A stretch of DNA of 64,000 bases, taken from positions 85,654 through 149,653 of the forward strand of contig JAIXSO010000013.1 of assembly GCA_027484685.1 (NCBI GenBank), given 5' to 3'. Each line of letters begins with the position of its first letter. Position 1 is the stretch's first letter. Origin of the DNA: Bacteroidota bacterium. Its GTDB lineage: Bacteria; Bacteroidota; Bacteroidia; UKL13-3. The position numbers and the translations under genes were made by a program. Shown one piece after another: positions 18,080 through 28,037 of this stretch. The notes beneath the pieces are model-generated. The model did no database searches. It worked only from the letters and a program-made list of their open reading frames with translations, and was not told the DNA's origin.

Positions 18080-18479
18080 TGTATTCAACAAAGTTTCGTT
18101 CGGTTTCATATAAAATAACTTTTAGTTTTAAATTTTGATCTAATTTTTCTCTCAGTAATTGCCAAATAACAATAGCTATATTTTCTGCAGTTGGATTTAA
18201 AGTCTTAAAAAAATCGGTATCAAGGTTTAAATTTTTGTGGTCAAATCTATCTTCTATTTCTTCTTTTACAATATCTTTTAGGTATTTCATGTCTATTAGA
18301 TAACCTGTTTCTTCATCCACTTGACCAGTTACTGAGACTATTAAGTCGTAATTATGGCCATGATAGTTGGCATTATTGCAAGCACCAAAAAATGCTTTGT
18401 TTTTTTCGTCACTCCAACTAGGCACATTTAGTCTATGTGCTGCGTTAAAGTGAGTTTTTCTCGATACTGTAATTTCCAT
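18069..18479 (-). CDS. queD: 6-carboxytetrahydropterin synthase / 6-pyruvoyl-tetrahydropterin synthase homologue
   Basis: 136 residues. The zinc-binding histidines are His15 (THFNAAHRL) and His40/His42 (NYHGHNY); the catalytic Cys34 sits in GACNNAN. RFDHKNLN and TAENIAIVIW complete the active-site set. The enzyme acts on dihydroneopterin triphosphate, the product of FolE encoded just downstream. That points to queuosine precursor synthesis (QueD), though a tetrahydrobiopterin-type role cannot be excluded. The pair queD-folE overlaps and ends at a strong terminator. No queC, queE or queF is in the window. Confidence 0.9.
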   Translation of the reverse strand: MEITVSRKTHFNAAHRLNVPSWSDEKNKAFFGACNNANYHGHNYDLIVSVTGQVDEETGYLIDMKYLKDIVKEEIEDRFDHKNLNLDTDFFKTLNPTAENIAIVIWQLLREKLDQNLKLKVILYETERNFVEYNGN

Positions 18480-18866
18480 TAAGTTGTATAGTGCGCTAAT
18501 TACTGTTTTTATTTATGTACTCATTAACTACAAGTAATTATATTTTGTTTCAAAATAAGAACATTTTTTTTCTTTTCTGTATTTATTATTTCATGTTAAT
18601 TTTTTTATTACTTATTTTTAATAATTTGCAAGCTAGTTTAAATTATTTATACATAATTTAGTTTTTGTAATTTTAATTTTTCATAAATTTCAAGAAAATA
18701 AATATACTTTTTGTAAAAAAATCGTAATCATATAAATTTTATTATTTGAAAATCAATGAATTGTGATTTTGTTTAACTTATTTAGTAAAAACATGAACAA
18801 AATGTTTGCATTTGTAAATTTAATACCTCAATCTTGTTGAACAAAATAATAAAACTATTAAACAAT
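18480..18866. other. 387-base AT-rich spacer between queD and the sigma factor gene
   Basis: Divergent intergenic region with very low G+C and many poly-A and poly-T runs. It must hold both promoters, but I found no clean TTTG-N19-TAnnTTTG match, no RNA gene and no convincing small ORF. The length suggests more regulation than average. Confidence 0.5.
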
Positions 18867-19412
18867 ATGACAGCTATTCATTTTAAAAATGTAGTACAAC
18901 GTGAAGCTAAAAGTTTAAGAAAATATGCTTATCAGCTTACAAGAAATGTGGAAGATACTAACGATTTAGTTCAAGAAACTATGCTTAAGGCTTATACCTA
19001 TCAAGAAAAATTTGAAGAAGGTACTAATCTTAAAGGTTGGTTATACACTATTATGAAAAATACGTTTATAAATAACTACAGACGTATGCTGAAAAGAAAT
19101 ACTTTTATTGACAATACAGATAATGAGTTTTTTATTGATTCGTTTGCAATAACTGAGGTTAATAAAGGTGAACAAAAATTTATTATGAAAGACATTGAAG
19201 AGGCAATTGACAGATTACCACTCAATCTGAAAAAACCTTTTACCATGAGCTACAAAGGTTTTAAATATCATGAAATTGCTTCTTTGTTAAATATTCCAAT
19301 TGGAACTGTTAAAACTAGAATATTTGTGGCTAAACGCCAATTAAGAGACGAACTAGGGGGTTACGCAAAATCGTTTGGATACGATAAATACCAAGAAGAA
19401 GAAGCAGCATAA
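18867..19412 (+). CDS. ECF-type RNA polymerase sigma factor
   Basis: 181 residues from the ATG at 18867; the TTG at 18834 would add an unlikely N-terminus. Region 2 is clear: [30 protein letters not shown] and [17 protein letters not shown]. Region 4 carries [20 protein letters not shown], then the helix-turn-helix [19 protein letters not shown] and AKRQLRDEL. The tail is acidic. Such sigma factors guide RNA polymerase to a small regulon. No anti-sigma factor gene is next to it, so it belongs to the stand-alone type widespread in Bacteroidota. Regulon unknown. Confidence 0.92.
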   Translation: MTAIHFKNVVQREAKSLRKYAYQLTRNVEDTNDLVQETMLKAYTYQEKFEEGTNLKGWLYTIMKNTFINNYRRMLKRNTFIDNTDNEFFIDSFAITEVNKGEQKFIMKDIEEAIDRLPLNLKKPFTMSYKGFKYHEIASLLNIPIGTVKTRIFVAKRQLRDELGGYAKSFGYDKYQEEEAA

Positions 19413-19445
19413 TTAAAGCTTTCTTCACCTAATAGTTTTATATTT

Positions 19446-19484
19446 AAAAAGCTGATTCAATATTTAATTGAATCAGCTTTTTTG
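19446..19484 (+). terminator. Hairpin terminator of the sigma factor gene
   Basis: Stem AGCTGATTCAAT with its perfect complement, preceded by A-tract and followed by T-tract. Confidence 0.87.
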
Positions 19485-19500
19485 TTGCAATAGTTTATAA

Positions 19501-19538
19501 TAAAAAAGCCATCAAATTAATTTGATGGCTTTTTTATT
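19501..19538 (-). terminator. Hairpin terminator of clpC
   Basis: Perfect palindrome AAAAAAGCCATCAAATT with its complement, T-tract on each strand. It lies 9 bases past the clpC stop and, with the sigma-factor terminator, insulates the convergent pair. Confidence 0.87.
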
Positions 19539-19546
19539 ATTTAAAA

Positions 19547-22132
19547 CTACTCTTCCGTTTTATCAATTGGAGCATCTTTCTTTTTACGCTCTTTTTTCTT
19601 AATAGTTGTAATTTTCAACTCATCGGCATTTGCCTCTTTGTCGTAGTCTACTTCTATTGTTTCGCCTTCACCTGTTTGTTGTAATAATAATTGCTCTGCA
19701 ATTCCATCTTCTACATACTTTTGAATTGTTCTTGCCAAAGGTCTTGCTCCTAAATCTGCATCAAATCCTTTTTCAGCTAAAAATGCTTTTGCTGATTCGG
19801 TTATACTAAATTTAAATCCTAATTCTTCAACACGGCTAATTAGTTTACTTAAGTTAATATCTAAAATTTTAGTAATTGATTCTTTATCTAATGAGTTAAA
19901 CACAATTACATCATCTACTCTATTTAAAAACTCAGGCGAGAAGAAACGTTTTAAAGCATTTTCAATTACCAATTTTGAATCTTTTTGCGCATTAGCATCT
20001 TTACTTGGCGTACCAAAACCGACACCTGCACCAAAATCTTTTAACTGGCGGCTACCAATGTTCGAAGTCATGATAATGATGGTATTTCTAAAATCAATTT
20101 TGCGACCTAAACTATCAGTTAAAAAGCCCTCATCCAAAACTTGTAATAACAAGTTAAATACATCTGGATGTGCTTTTTCTACTTCATCCAATAAAATAAC
20201 TGCATAAGGTTTTCTCCTAACTTTTTCGGTTAACTGACCACCTTCTTCGTAACCAATGTATCCTGGAGGCGCTCCAACCAAACGGCTAACAGCAAATTTC
20301 TCCATATACTCACTCATATCAATACGAATCATGGCGTCATCGGTATCAAATAAGTAGCGAGCTAATACTTTTACCATTTCGGTTTTTCCAACACCTGTTG
20401 GACCTAAAAATATAAACGAACCAATTGGTTTATTTGGATTCTTTAAACCAGAACGGCTGCGTTGAACAGCTTTTGCTAATTTTTTAATTGCATCGTCTTG
20501 TCCAATTACTTTACCACTTAATTCAGTTCCCATTTTTAACAAACGCTCGCCTTCGCTTTGCGCAATGCGTTTTACAGGAATTCCAGTCATCATAGCTATC
20601 ACTTCGGCTACATCGTCTTCACTAACATTATAACGTTGGTTTTTCGATTCTTCTTCCCACTTAGCTTTTTCAGTTTCAAGTTGCTCCAATAAATGTTTTT
20701 CTTTATCTCGTAGTTTAGCAGCCTCTTCATATTTTTGGCTTTTCACTACTTGATTTTTTTCTACTTTTATATCTTCAACTTGTTTTTCAAGCTCAATAAT
20801 AGCAGCAGGAACATGAATATTGCTTAAATGAACACGCGCACCTACTTCGTCTAATACATCAATTGCTTTATCTGGCAAATGTCTATCAACCATATAACGA
20901 GTACTCATACTCACACAAGCATTAATAGCTTCTGGCGTGTAAGTTACACTGTGGTGAGCTTCGTATTTATCTTTAATATTGGTCAATATTTGAATAGATT
21001 CTTCAGGAGTAGCAGGTTCAACCATTACTATTTGGAATCTGCGTTCTAAAGCACCATCTTTTTCAATATATTGGCGGTATTCATCTAAAGTGGTAGCACC
21101 AATACATTGTATTTCGCCACGGGCTAAAGCAGGTTTAAACATATTTGATGCATCTAAACTTCCGCTTGCACCTCCCGCGCCAACTATGGTGTGTATTTCG
21201 TCAATAAATAAAATTACATCTGGACTTTTTTCCAATTCATTCATTACTGCTTTCATGCGCTCTTCAAACTGGCCACGGTATTTTGTGCCTGCCACCATGC
21301 TAGCCATATCAAGCATTACCACTCTTTTATTAAATAAAATGCGGCTAACTTTACGTTGAATAATTCGTAAAGCTAAACCTTCGGCAATGGCAGTTTTACC
21401 CACACCTGGTTCGCCAATTAATACAGGATTATTCTTTTTCCTACGCGATAAAATTTGTGAAACTCTTTCAATTTCTTTTTCGCGGCCAACAATGGCATCA
21501 ATTTTACCTTCTTCGGCAGCTTTGGTTAAATCTCTACCAAAATTATCTAATACAGGTGTTTTTGATTTTGGATCAATTCTACGTGTAGGTTCTTGTTTGC
21601 GCTCAGGTTCTCTTCCTGCGCCAGCGCCAGCAAAATAATCATCTTCATCAGCTGGTAGTTCATTACGAGGATTTGATTTTTTGCTATCAAAATCTTCATC
21701 AATTCTGTTTTCAATAGCTTGTTTAAAAATATCGTAATTAATACCAAATTGCGATAAAATTTGAGAAGCCAAATTATCTTCATCTCTTAATATAGAAAGC
21801 AATAAATGCTCGGTTCCTATAATATCTGTTTTAAAGATTTTAGCTTCTAAATAAGTAATTTTTAATACTTTTTCTGCCTGCTTTGTAAGCGGTATATTAA
21901 CAAAATTGGTATTATTACTTGCAGTACTTCTAATCGAGTCTTCAATTGTTCTTTTTAACTTTGAGTTATCTACACCCAAAGCCTTCAAAATTTTTAAAGC
22001 CTTGCCTTCGCCTTCTCTAATAAGGCCTAATAATAAGTGTTCAGTTCCAATATAATCATGGCCCAAGCGAATTGCTTCTTCTCGGCTATAACTAATTACA
22101 TCTTTTACACGTGGTGAAAATTTAGCTTCCAT
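19547..22132 (-). CDS. clpC: ATP-dependent Clp protease ATP-binding subunit ClpC
   Basis: 861 residues from the ATG at 22132, which gives the family start MEAKFSPRVKDVI; an ATG at 22156 adds eight residues. Domain order: Clp N-domain repeats (about 3-145), first AAA+ module with Walker A GEPGVGKT (about 240-247) and Walker B ILFIDEIH, a UVR/coiled middle region (about 430-480), and a second AAA+ module with GPTGVGKT (about 585) and LLDEVEKAHPD. A D2 C-terminal domain and a Lys-rich tail follow. GAGVGFG in the second module is a candidate ClpP-docking loop. The hexamer unfolds proteins for ClpP; no clpP or mcsB lies nearby. Alone on its strand. Confidence 0.95.
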   Translation of the reverse strand: MEAKFSPRVKDVISYSREEAIRLGHDYIGTEHLLLGLIREGEGKALKILKALGVDNSKLKRTIEDSIRSTASNNTNFVNIPLTKQAEKVLKITYLEAKIFKTDIIGTEHLLLSILRDEDNLASQILSQFGINYDIFKQAIENRIDEDFDSKKSNPRNELPADEDDYFAGAGAGREPERKQEPTRRIDPKSKTPVLDNFGRDLTKAAEEGKIDAIVGREKEIERVSQILSRRKKNNPVLIGEPGVGKTAIAEGLALRIIQRKVSRILFNKRVVMLDMASMVAGTKYRGQFEERMKAVMNELEKSPDVILFIDEIHTIVGAGGASGSLDASNMFKPALARGEIQCIGATTLDEYRQYIEKDGALERRFQIVMVEPATPEESIQILTNIKDKYEAHHSVTYTPEAINACVSMSTRYMVDRHLPDKAIDVLDEVGARVHLSNIHVPAAIIELEKQVEDIKVEKNQVVKSQKYEEAAKLRDKEKHLLEQLETEKAKWEEESKNQRYNVSEDDVAEVIAMMTGIPVKRIAQSEGERLLKMGTELSGKVIGQDDAIKKLAKAVQRSRSGLKNPNKPIGSFIFLGPTGVGKTEMVKVLARYLFDTDDAMIRIDMSEYMEKFAVSRLVGAPPGYIGYEEGGQLTEKVRRKPYAVILLDEVEKAHPDVFNLLLQVLDEGFLTDSLGRKIDFRNTIIIMTSNIGSRQLKDFGAGVGFGTPSKDANAQKDSKLVIENALKRFFSPEFLNRVDDVIVFNSLDKESITKILDINLSKLISRVEELGFKFSITESAKAFLAEKGFDADLGARPLARTIQKYVEDGIAEQLLLQQTGEGETIEVDYDKEANADELKITTIKKKERKKKDAPIDKTEE

Positions 22133-22320
22133 GTTATAATTCCAAAATTTTTTCATTTAACTATTAACTAGTCAAATTCGGTTCCAAATATGTTGTATGC
22201 AATTTAGTAAGCTGAACTAATAATTTTTACTTAATTATTAACAAACTAAATTTAGTTGTACATTTATTTTATTATCAACGGCTTATTATGCTATTTGTTT
22301 CAAAATAACGAAAAACAAAA

Positions 22321-23538
22321 TTACCAATTCATGGCAACTTCGTTTCTGGTAATATCTGCCATTGTTTCACGTTTTCTTATTAAATGAGCTTGGTTGTTGT
22401 AAATTAAAACTTCGGCAGGTCTAAACCTAGCATTGTAGTTGCTACTCATGGTTATTCCGTATGCGCCAGCATTTAAAAAACACAAAATATCGCCTTCTGA
22501 TACTTCATTTAATTTCCTATCCCAAGCAAATGTGTCAGTTTCGCAAATGTAACCAACCACAGTGTAAATTCTTTCTTTGCCTTCTGGGTTACTTAAATTT
22601 ACGATATGATGATACGAATCGTAAAGCATTGGTCTAATTAAATGGTTCAATCCACTATTTACGCCAACAAAAACGGTAGCAGTAGTTTGTTTAATTACAT
22701 TTGCTTGTACTAAGAAGTAACCACTTTCGCTCACCAAAAATTTTCCTGGTTCAAACCAAAGTTCTAAATCTTTGCCATATTCTTTGCAAAACTCGGTAAA
22801 ACGGTTGCTTAAACTTTTTCCTAATTCTTCTATATCGGTAGTAATATCGTTTGGTTTGTAAGCTACTTTAAAACCACTTCCAAAATCAATAAAATCTAAT
22901 TCAGTAAAATCTTTAGCTGCATCAAATAAAATTTCGGCACCTTGTAAAAACACGCCAGCGTCCAAAATATCACTTCCTGTATGCATGTGTAAACCATTAA
23001 CATGAATGTTATGCGATTTTACCACACGCAAAACATGGCGTAATTGGTAAACAGAAATTCCAAATTTTGAATCAATATGTCCAGTTGAAATTTTACTATT
23101 TCCTCCAGCCAAAATATGTGGATTTAAACGAATGCAGCAAGGCACTGAATGTCCGTATTTACTACCAAATTGCTCTAAAATGGAGATATTGTCAATATTG
23201 ATGTGAACGCCTAATTCTACTGCTTGCTCTATTTCTTCAAAACCAACACAATTAGGAGTAAAAATAATTTCGTTAGGCAAAAAACCTGCGTTCAAACCCA
23301 AATGTACTTCGTTAATTGATACTGTATCTAAGCCACTGCCTTGTTGTTTTAATAATTGTAAAATGGCCGAATTATTTAAAGCCTTACATGCGTACTTTAT
23401 CTTTATATTTAATGGTTTAAATGCGTTAACTAACTTGTTATATTGGTTAATAATGGTTTCTGCGTGATACACGTAAACAGGCGCATCATAAGTTTGCGCA
23501 ATCTGCAATAATTGTTCGTTAAGTTCTTGATTAATCAT
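22321..23538 (-). CDS. lysA: Diaminopimelate decarboxylase
   Basis: 405 residues from the ATG at 23538. A longer TTG reading from 23589 would run through the terminator of the upstream gene and is rejected. The PLP lysine lies in KIKYACKALNNSAIL (family form YAxKA). Other hallmarks are GLHMHTGSDI, DFGSGFKVAY, FEPGKFLV and the substrate-binding CETDTFAWDR, with LNAGAYGITMSSNYN near the end. It converts meso-diaminopimelate to lysine, the last step of lysine synthesis. The CETD form replaces the usual CES-D. It is a fold type III decarboxylase; arginine or carboxynorspermidine decarboxylases are related but match less well. Confidence 0.9.
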   Translation of the reverse strand: MINQELNEQLLQIAQTYDAPVYVYHAETIINQYNKLVNAFKPLNIKIKYACKALNNSAILQLLKQQGSGLDTVSINEVHLGLNAGFLPNEIIFTPNCVGFEEIEQAVELGVHINIDNISILEQFGSKYGHSVPCCIRLNPHILAGGNSKISTGHIDSKFGISVYQLRHVLRVVKSHNIHVNGLHMHTGSDILDAGVFLQGAEILFDAAKDFTELDFIDFGSGFKVAYKPNDITTDIEELGKSLSNRFTEFCKEYGKDLELWFEPGKFLVSESGYFLVQANVIKQTTATVFVGVNSGLNHLIRPMLYDSYHHIVNLSNPEGKERIYTVVGYICETDTFAWDRKLNEVSEGDILCFLNAGAYGITMSSNYNARFRPAEVLIYNNQAHLIRKRETMADITRNEVAMNW

Positions 23539-23576
23539 TAAAATTTGTTGAATAAAATACGAGGCTGCAATATGCA

Positions 23577-23617
23577 ACAAAAAAGGCAATTTACAATTGA
23601 GTAAACTGCCTTTTTAA
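23577..23617 (-). terminator. Hairpin terminator upstream of lysA
   Basis: Imperfect stem AAAAGGCA-TTTAC with GTAAA-TGCCTTTT around a short loop. It ends the transcript of the two unknown genes at 23659-24713 and supports the later lysA start. Confidence 0.6.
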
Positions 23618-23658
23618 GTTTTTTATTTATGAATTTATTTGTTGTTTCAATTCACCAT

Positions 23659-24342
23659 TTAATATGAATCGGGATTTGAATGAACCAAGAATCCTAAAGT
23701 TTTATTGGTTGGCATTCCACTGCTATAACTCATTAAGTTTTTTTGTTCTAATGAAATAAACTGCATGTTATCAAAATTGGGAACCAATAAATCAAAATTA
23801 AGTGCAAAATTAATTGATTCAACAATAATTTTGTGAGCAAATTCAGCATTAAATACTTGTTTTTCAAAGTCGTTAAACAAAAATGAAAGTTGTTTTTTTC
23901 CTTCTAAGAAAAAATGATTTTCAAAGTTGATAAAAAATCTTCCAACTAAAAATCCAGCATCAGCTTCGCGGTTGTATTTAATTGAATCACTTAAAAAATT
24001 ATACACCTGAATTAATCCACAAAATTCTCTTAATTTATTTTGGTGAACATATTTTGATTTTGAAATAAAATGTTCATTATTAAAATCAAACACATTAGTA
24101 TGCATCATAAATACCAACGTATCTCCACTAAATTTTAGATGAAATTCAAAAGGAGTTTTTTCAATAAAACTAACTTCTACGTGTTTATCTACTTCGGCTA
24201 TTGGTGGAGCTAATTCGGCCACAATAGCTTTAACACTGGCTTTAAAAATTTCAAAAGCGTCTTTGGTATTTCTAAAAGCAAGTTGCTTGGTAGATGATTT
24301 TAAAAGAAGCGTATCTTTAATTTTTTCTAATTCAATATCCAT
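23659..24342 (-). CDS. Conserved-looking cytoplasmic protein of unknown function
   Basis: 227 residues, no signal peptide or membrane segment. I do not recognise the family. It begins with a Lys/Leu-rich helix (MDIELEKIKDTLLLKSSTKQ), has a beta-rich middle (EVSFIEKTPFEFHLKFSGDT, LVFMMHTNVFDF) and a helical part with KLREFCGLIQVYNFLSDSIK. It follows the DUF4783 gene by 5 bases, so they are one unit, and ends at a hairpin. The partnership suggests a shared housekeeping role, but nothing in the sequence tells which. Confidence 0.7.
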   Translation of the reverse strand: MDIELEKIKDTLLLKSSTKQLAFRNTKDAFEIFKASVKAIVAELAPPIAEVDKHVEVSFIEKTPFEFHLKFSGDTLVFMMHTNVFDFNNEHFISKSKYVHQNKLREFCGLIQVYNFLSDSIKYNREADAGFLVGRFFINFENHFFLEGKKQLSFLFNDFEKQVFNAEFAHKIIVESINFALNFDLLVPNFDNMQFISLEQKNLMSYSSGMPTNKTLGFLVHSNPDSY

Positions 24343-24347
24343 TTCTA

Positions 24348-24713
24348 TTATTCTCTTTCAACTTTAAGTTCGTGAATTAAGTTGTCTTTCATAAAAATAT
24401 ACAACCTTAATTTTAAACCAGAGGCAGTTTCGTAACTTGCAATAGCATACTTAGCTCCTTGCCCTGAGGCTCCTCTGTGTTTAATGGTGATTACTTTCGA
24501 AGGATACTTATCAAAAAATTTTTTCAACATTTGTTCTGCCTGTGCTTTGCTACAAAGGCTTTCAGTTTCCAGTAAAGTTATTTCAACATTTGCGTTTAAA
24601 TATTTACTTACTGCATCGCTATTATTTGTTTTTATGGTTGCTACTACATCATCAAAAACATCGGCTTTACTAATAAAAGGAATAAATAACAATAAAAATA
24701 ATATACGTTTCAT
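24348..24713 (-). CDS. DUF4783-family periplasmic protein
   Basis: 121 residues from the ATG at 24713; this gives a signal peptide MKRILFLLLFIPFISKA, while the longer TTG reading is implausible. The mature part (DVFDDVVATIKTNNSDAVSK, NANVEITLLETESLCSKAQA, FFDKYPSKVITIKHRGAS, GLKLRLYIFMKDNLIHELKV) fits DUF4783, a small NTF2-like fold found in Bacteroidota. Function unknown. It is the first gene of a two-gene unit with the unknown protein at 23659, and divergent from the TonB-dependent receptor gene. Confidence 0.8.
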   Translation of the reverse strand: MKRILFLLLFIPFISKADVFDDVVATIKTNNSDAVSKYLNANVEITLLETESLCSKAQAEQMLKKFFDKYPSKVITIKHRGASGQGAKYAIASYETASGLKLRLYIFMKDNLIHELKVERE

Positions 24714-24899
24714 AAATTTAATTGCTTGTAAAAAATTATGATGCAAGCATAAACAAAATTTAACTAAAACCGTGCCATAGTTTAAAAAAAATACCCAAAC
24801 AGCATGATTTTGTAGACAATTTTTTTGAAGCAACATTAACTTAATTATGCAATGCAAATTGAAAATTATATTTTGCCACGTTTTTAAAAATAATATTAA

Positions 24900-27746
24900 A
24901 TGAAATTTATTTACGCTATAATAGCTTTATTTATTATAAATACTTACAGTTTAGCTCAAAACACGGGTTTAATAACGGGTAAAATTGTAGATGCCAAGCG
25001 AAACGAAACGTTAATTGGGGTTACCATTGTGGTTAAAGGTACTTCGTATGCTACGCAAACTAACTCCGATGGTATTTTTACTTTAAAAAATATAAAAGCA
25101 GGAGAGTATAATATTGAAATAAAATATTTAGGTTTTAAAACTGTTTTAAAAACAGAAGTAAAGGTTAAAGCTGGCCAAACTACCAATATTGGAACCATTG
25201 AAATGGCAGTGGCCAGTACCAATATGGATGAAATAGTAATTGTAGGTAAAAAACCCTTGATTGATGTTGATAAACCACAAACTATCAATACTATAAGTCA
25301 AGATAATATTGAATTAGCTCCATCTCGTCAGTTACAGCAAATAGTTAATACCCAGCCAGGTGTGGTTCAATCGCCTGCTGGAGTTAATATTCGCGGTGGA
25401 AGAACTTATGAAACAGGAACTTATATTGATGGTGTAAATGTTACCGATCCTTTGGCTGGAACTGGTTTTGGATTGGATATTGGTTCAAATGCCATTAGTG
25501 AAATAGAAATTACTACTGGCGGAATTGGAGCAGAAGTGGGCGATGCTACGGCTGGTGTTATTAGCACTAAAACCAAGCGTGGGGGCGATAAATACGAAGT
25601 AAATGCAAGTTATAAACGCGATGATTTTGGTTTTAACCGAAACTCTCGTGCTAACTGGAATAGCCAAGTGGCAGAATTAAACTTAAGTGGTCCGTTAATG
25701 AAAAAAACACTTAAGAATAAGGTGAAATTTTCGGTAGCTTTAAGAACTGCTTTTACTGATGAGTTTTATAAAAATCCAGCTAATCAAGTTGTTTCTTCAT
25801 TATATAATAATACCAATCTTACACCATTCCAAGATAACAGGTGGAGTGCTTTTGTAAAATTAAATTACGACTTAAAAAATAATAAAAAGTTTACTTTTAG
25901 TTTATTGCGTTCAATTACCGTCAATCAAGATATAAATATGTTGCGTATTTTTGGTAATGATGTGCCTTTTCAACCTGGTTATCAATACAATTTTAGTAAG
26001 CAAATGGATAATGCTAATACATTTACCCACGATGCTTATATGCAAGTAATAAACTACAAACAATCGGTAAATAAACGCTTTAGTTTTGATGTAACAGGTT
26101 CAAGATTTTTTGTACAATTAAGAGCAGATGCAAATGGAAGAGATTGGAGACCTAAAAATGTAGATCAAGTTTTTGATGCTGGTTCAATCAATTTATTTCC
26201 AACAACCATATTTACACCTACTGCTGGTAGCGAAGTGGTTTTTGTGCAATTGCCCGATGGATTTAATAATAACAACGGAATTGCCAGTTTATGGCATCAT
26301 CATTATTTAGAAGAATATGTTTTAAAAAGTCAAGGAAATATTTTTTCGCGTAATTCTCAAAACAAATTAACTTTTGGTTTTGAAATGAAATTTCAAGAAA
26401 TGCTTTGGATTGACATCATTCGTCCATGGATTGGCGCACCAATAACGCTTGCTGATGGTAGTCAATCGCAATCTTTTAGGTTAGGACAACAAAGTGATGT
26501 TTGGAAAGTGAATCCACGTAGAGGTGGTTTTTACATTACCGACCAAATAAAATACAAAGGCTTGGTGGCAAGTATTGGTGGTAGGTTTGAATATTGGGCA
26601 CCAGGAAAATACATTGATGATGCAGTGGCAGATCAACGCTCACCAATTAGAGATGAAATTAGACAAGATTATTTAGCATTTAGTACACAAATTGGCGATG
26701 CTAGGTATAAATTCCGTTTTTTACCTAAAATATCTGCAAGTTTTCCAATTGCTGAAAACAAAATGTTGTATTTTAATTATGGACACACCACTATTTTGCC
26801 TCATCCATCATTTATTTATCCAGGTCTAAATCCACTTTATCAAGATAGAAGTACTGCAGCCGCAGTGGGTAATCCTAATTTAAATCCTGAAGTAGATATT
26901 AGTTATGAAATTGGTTTACGTTCGCAATTAACAAATAATGATGCACTTACAATTTCTGCATTTTGGAAAGATAAGTACGAGTTTATTACCACAGCATCGG
27001 TAATTGTTAAGGATATAACTGGTCGTGATGTAACAAGAACTATGCGTATTAATTCTGACTTTGCCAGAAGCAGAGGATTGGAGTTAGGTTATATAAAACG
27101 TATTGGTAATTGGTACCAAGGTCAAGCATCATTTGCTTATATGGTTACTACAGGTCAAAGTGCTAGTGCCAACGAAAAGTTAAAGGAATTATTAGCAAGT
27201 GGAACCATTGAAGATACCAAAGAATATTATTTACCTTGGGATATTCCAATTGATTTTAAAACCAATCACGTATTTAAAATTAATCGTAAAAAAGGTTTAT
27301 TCGGAAAAAGTTGGTTAAACAATATGAGTTTTTATTTTGAAACGGTTACACGTTCTGGAATGAGATATACGCCAGCTATTTTTTCAAGAAATGATCCTCA
27401 AACTGGACGACCTATTTATGTTACTGATCCTAATCCTGACGCTCGTTGGAGTAAAACTGGAGAATACTGGTTTTGGGCTGATTTTACATTTACTAAATTT
27501 ATTAAAATTAAAAAAATGAACTTAGCATGGAATGTTCAAATAAGTAATATTTTTGATAATCAAAATGCTGCAATTATTAATCCAGTAACCGGTACGGCTT
27601 ATCAAAATGGTGATAATGTTCCTGATACTTGGACTGACCCAAGATTTATAGATCCAAGATTAGGAAATGGAGGTCCTGCACCTACCAATCCTGCACGTTT
27701 TTTACAACAACGCCACATTGTGTTAGGTGTTTCTGTTAAATTCTAA
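24900..27746 (+). CDS. TonB-dependent outer membrane receptor
   Basis: 948 residues. A signal peptide (MKFIYAIIALFIINTYSLA) is followed by a carboxypeptidase-regulatory-like domain (about 22-105: GLITGKIVDAKRNETLIGVT, TQTNSDGIFTLKNIKAGEYN). The plug domain (about 120-230) has GVNIRGGRTYETGTYIDGVN and VGDATAGVISTKTKRGG. The rest is a 22-strand-type barrel with many aromatic strands, ending in GVSVKF with a terminal Phe as expected for BAM insertion. It imports a substrate using energy from a TonB protein. There is no SusD partner gene, so it is not a standard polysaccharide utilisation receptor; the substrate is unknown. A TATATTTTG element at 24868-24876 could be its -7 box. Confidence 0.92.
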   Translation: MKFIYAIIALFIINTYSLAQNTGLITGKIVDAKRNETLIGVTIVVKGTSYATQTNSDGIFTLKNIKAGEYNIEIKYLGFKTVLKTEVKVKAGQTTNIGTIEMAVASTNMDEIVIVGKKPLIDVDKPQTINTISQDNIELAPSRQLQQIVNTQPGVVQSPAGVNIRGGRTYETGTYIDGVNVTDPLAGTGFGLDIGSNAISEIEITTGGIGAEVGDATAGVISTKTKRGGDKYEVNASYKRDDFGFNRNSRANWNSQVAELNLSGPLMKKTLKNKVKFSVALRTAFTDEFYKNPANQVVSSLYNNTNLTPFQDNRWSAFVKLNYDLKNNKKFTFSLLRSITVNQDINMLRIFGNDVPFQPGYQYNFSKQMDNANTFTHDAYMQVINYKQSVNKRFSFDVTGSRFFVQLRADANGRDWRPKNVDQVFDAGSINLFPTTIFTPTAGSEVVFVQLPDGFNNNNGIASLWHHHYLEEYVLKSQGNIFSRNSQNKLTFGFEMKFQEMLWIDIIRPWIGAPITLADGSQSQSFRLGQQSDVWKVNPRRGGFYITDQIKYKGLVASIGGRFEYWAPGKYIDDAVADQRSPIRDEIRQDYLAFSTQIGDARYKFRFLPKISASFPIAENKMLYFNYGHTTILPHPSFIYPGLNPLYQDRSTAAAVGNPNLNPEVDISYEIGLRSQLTNNDALTISAFWKDKYEFITTASVIVKDITGRDVTRTMRINSDFARSRGLELGYIKRIGNWYQGQASFAYMVTTGQSASANEKLKELLASGTIEDTKEYYLPWDIPIDFKTNHVFKINRKKGLFGKSWLNNMSFYFETVTRSGMRYTPAIFSRNDPQTGRPIYVTDPNPDARWSKTGEYWFWADFTFTKFIKIKKMNLAWNVQISNIFDNQNAAIINPVTGTAYQNGDNVPDTWTDPRFIDPRLGNGGPAPTNPARFLQQRHIVLGVSVKF

Positions 27747-27768
27747 AATAGATTTATTGTATAAACAA

Positions 27769-27803
27769 ATGAAGAGGTTGCCTAACAAGCAGCCTCTTTT
27801 TTT
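27769..27803 (+). terminator. Hairpin terminator of the receptor gene
   Basis: Stem AGAGGTTGC with GCAGCCTCT (one G-T pair), loop CTAACAA, T-tract after. Confidence 0.75.
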
Positions 27804-27825
27804 ATATCATAACTTAATTATAAAG

Positions 27826-27872
27826 TATGAATTATAAAGTATAAATGATAAAGTGTGAAGTATTAAATGAAT
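27826..27872. repeat. Three degenerate 14-base repeats
   Basis: Words of the form ATAAAGTATGAATT occur three times in a row (ATAAAGTATGAATT, ATAAAGTATAAATG, ATAAAGTGTGAAGT). They lie in the convergent spacer between the receptor and the acyltransferase genes. No coding potential is seen in that spacer. Confidence 0.5.
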
Positions 27873-28037
27873 GAGTAAAAGTTATCAGAATAGCCTTGTG
27901 GAAGCGAAATTATAAAGCAAAATAAATATTTCATCTTGACCAAACTCCCAAGGGGACGAGCCTATTTGTTAAATTATAAAAAGGTTGAATAACTAATAGA
28001 AAAATTTTAACTGTAGTTCAAGTTTTTAAGTTACAGT